From NCBI GenBank assembly GCA_035528035.1, contig DATKZI010000014.1, forward strand, positions 1 to 64,000: DNA of 64,000 bases, given 5' to 3'. The translations under genes and the position numbers were made by a program. Every line of letters begins with the position of its first letter. Within the stretch, counting starts at the first letter, position 1. This stretch comes from JABLTI01 sp035528035 (GTDB lineage Archaea; Asgardarchaeota; Heimdallarchaeia; JABLTI01). Positions 63,755 through 64,000 of the stretch are shown here, piece by piece. The notes beneath the pieces were generated by a model. It was not told the origin of the DNA, made no database searches, and worked only from the letters and a program-made list of their open reading frames with translations.

Positions 63755-64000
63755 TATTCAAAAATTCTTCCAATTCTTTCTTTCTTTGATTTATTTTTGT
63801 TTGGATTTCATCTGATTTCGTTCTATTCTTGTCCAAATATTTGATTGAAACTTCAGCAGAAATCTTTTTTGAATCTAAATAATCAATCTCCCACCGACCA
63901 ATAATTTCATTATTAAGCCAGATTGAAGGTCGTAATTGACCTAATTCCAATCTCCCGACTTCATAGAGATATTTCAGATTTTCTTGTGATAAAAACCATG
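63723..64000 (-). CDS. winged-helix DNA-binding (AlkZ/HTH_42-like) protein, C-terminal part
   Basis: An open frame enters from the right edge and ends at 63723; the start is outside the window. The visible 91 residues read WFLSQENLKYLYEVGRLELG, then LRPSIWLNNEIIGRWEIDY, similar to the C-terminal region of HTH_42/AlkZ-type proteins (L-R-P-x-x-L-x-x-x-x-V-G-x-W). The end is helical and basic/acidic. AlkZ proteins are DNA glycosylases acting on crosslinks; catalytic residues lie outside the window, so activity is not established. Confidence 0.6.
   Translation of the reverse strand, partial: WFLSQENLKYLYEVGRLELGQLRPSIWLNNEIIGRWEIDYLDSKKISAEVSIKYLDKNRTKSDEIQTKINQRKKELEEFLNTKLLPLANER

Noticed and set aside
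1..64000. CRISPR arrays, insertion sequences, integrases, rRNA and tRNA genes
   Set aside because: I looked for direct repeats with spacers, transposase motifs, and cloverleaf ends with TTC-A loops, and saw none that held up. A tRNAscan or Infernal run would be decisive.

Overview
The window looks like a piece of an archaeal chromosome, most likely from the Asgard superphylum. It is AT-rich, with many TTG and GTG starts placed just after GGTGA- or GGAGG-type ribosome sites, TATA-like boxes, and T-tract hairpin terminators. Archaeal markers include an NreA-type DNA repair protein ending in a PCNA-binding motif and a 12-gene Fpo/Mbh-style respiratory operon. A longin/roadblock-like protein, HEAT-repeat proteins and large cytoplasmic beta-sandwich proteins point towards Asgard. 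The assignment is inference; no rRNA or tRNA was found to fix it.

Layout. 1-2400: a partial exported protein, a 7-helix membrane protein and a bactofilin-like beta-helix protein. 2494-4728: a nucleotide-sugar epimerase and a flippase-like membrane protein. 4826-15348 (minus): a complete operon for a proton- or sodium-pumping complex in the order N-M-L-K-J(C)-J(N)-I-H-D-C-B-A read from low coordinates. The layout is that of complex I/Fpo, but the D and B subunits keep the cysteine motifs of group 4 [NiFe] hydrogenases. 15559-17872 (minus): a three-gene operon with a longin/roadblock-like protein, a diiron metallo-beta-lactamase-fold (ODP-type) protein and a small helical protein. 18100-24410: an interrupted membrane gene, a reductive-dehalogenase-like Fe-S protein, a HEAT protein, glycosyltransferases, a frameshifted Cys-rich gene, DegV, DinB and a PadR remnant.

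24569-39900: two glycosyltransferases, a GNAT, a class III aminotransferase, a membrane-anchored metzincin interrupted by an in-frame TGA, a heterodimeric ABC exporter with a palindrome over its promoter, a glycogen-debranching-like enzyme, an iron-sulfur flavoprotein and a DUF1624 acyltransferase. 40028-46516: a zinc ribbon protein, a methyltransferase, a DMT transporter, a three-gene 2-hydroxyacyl-CoA dehydratase activase-type operon and a HEAT protein. 46528-64000: a 728-residue cytoplasmic beta-sandwich protein, secreted Ig-like and CBM9-like proteins, GH127, GNATs, an alpha/beta hydrolase, a second DUF1624 protein, PH-domain proteins (one fused to a winged helix), NreA, and DUF4386-like membrane proteins, one split by a stop codon.

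The two most unusual items are the hydrogenase/complex I hybrid operon and, at 57272-57660, an apparently undescribed transcription unit. The latter encodes two paralogous micropeptides of 29 and 27 residues that share an FA-x-x-(T/S)-G-A C-terminus. A hairpin separates them, and a terminator follows whose 5' arm lies inside the second peptide's codons. Five genes in the window are interrupted (two by TGA where Trp would fit, one by TAA, two by frameshifts at A7 tracts). That pattern could be decay, sequence error or recoding.
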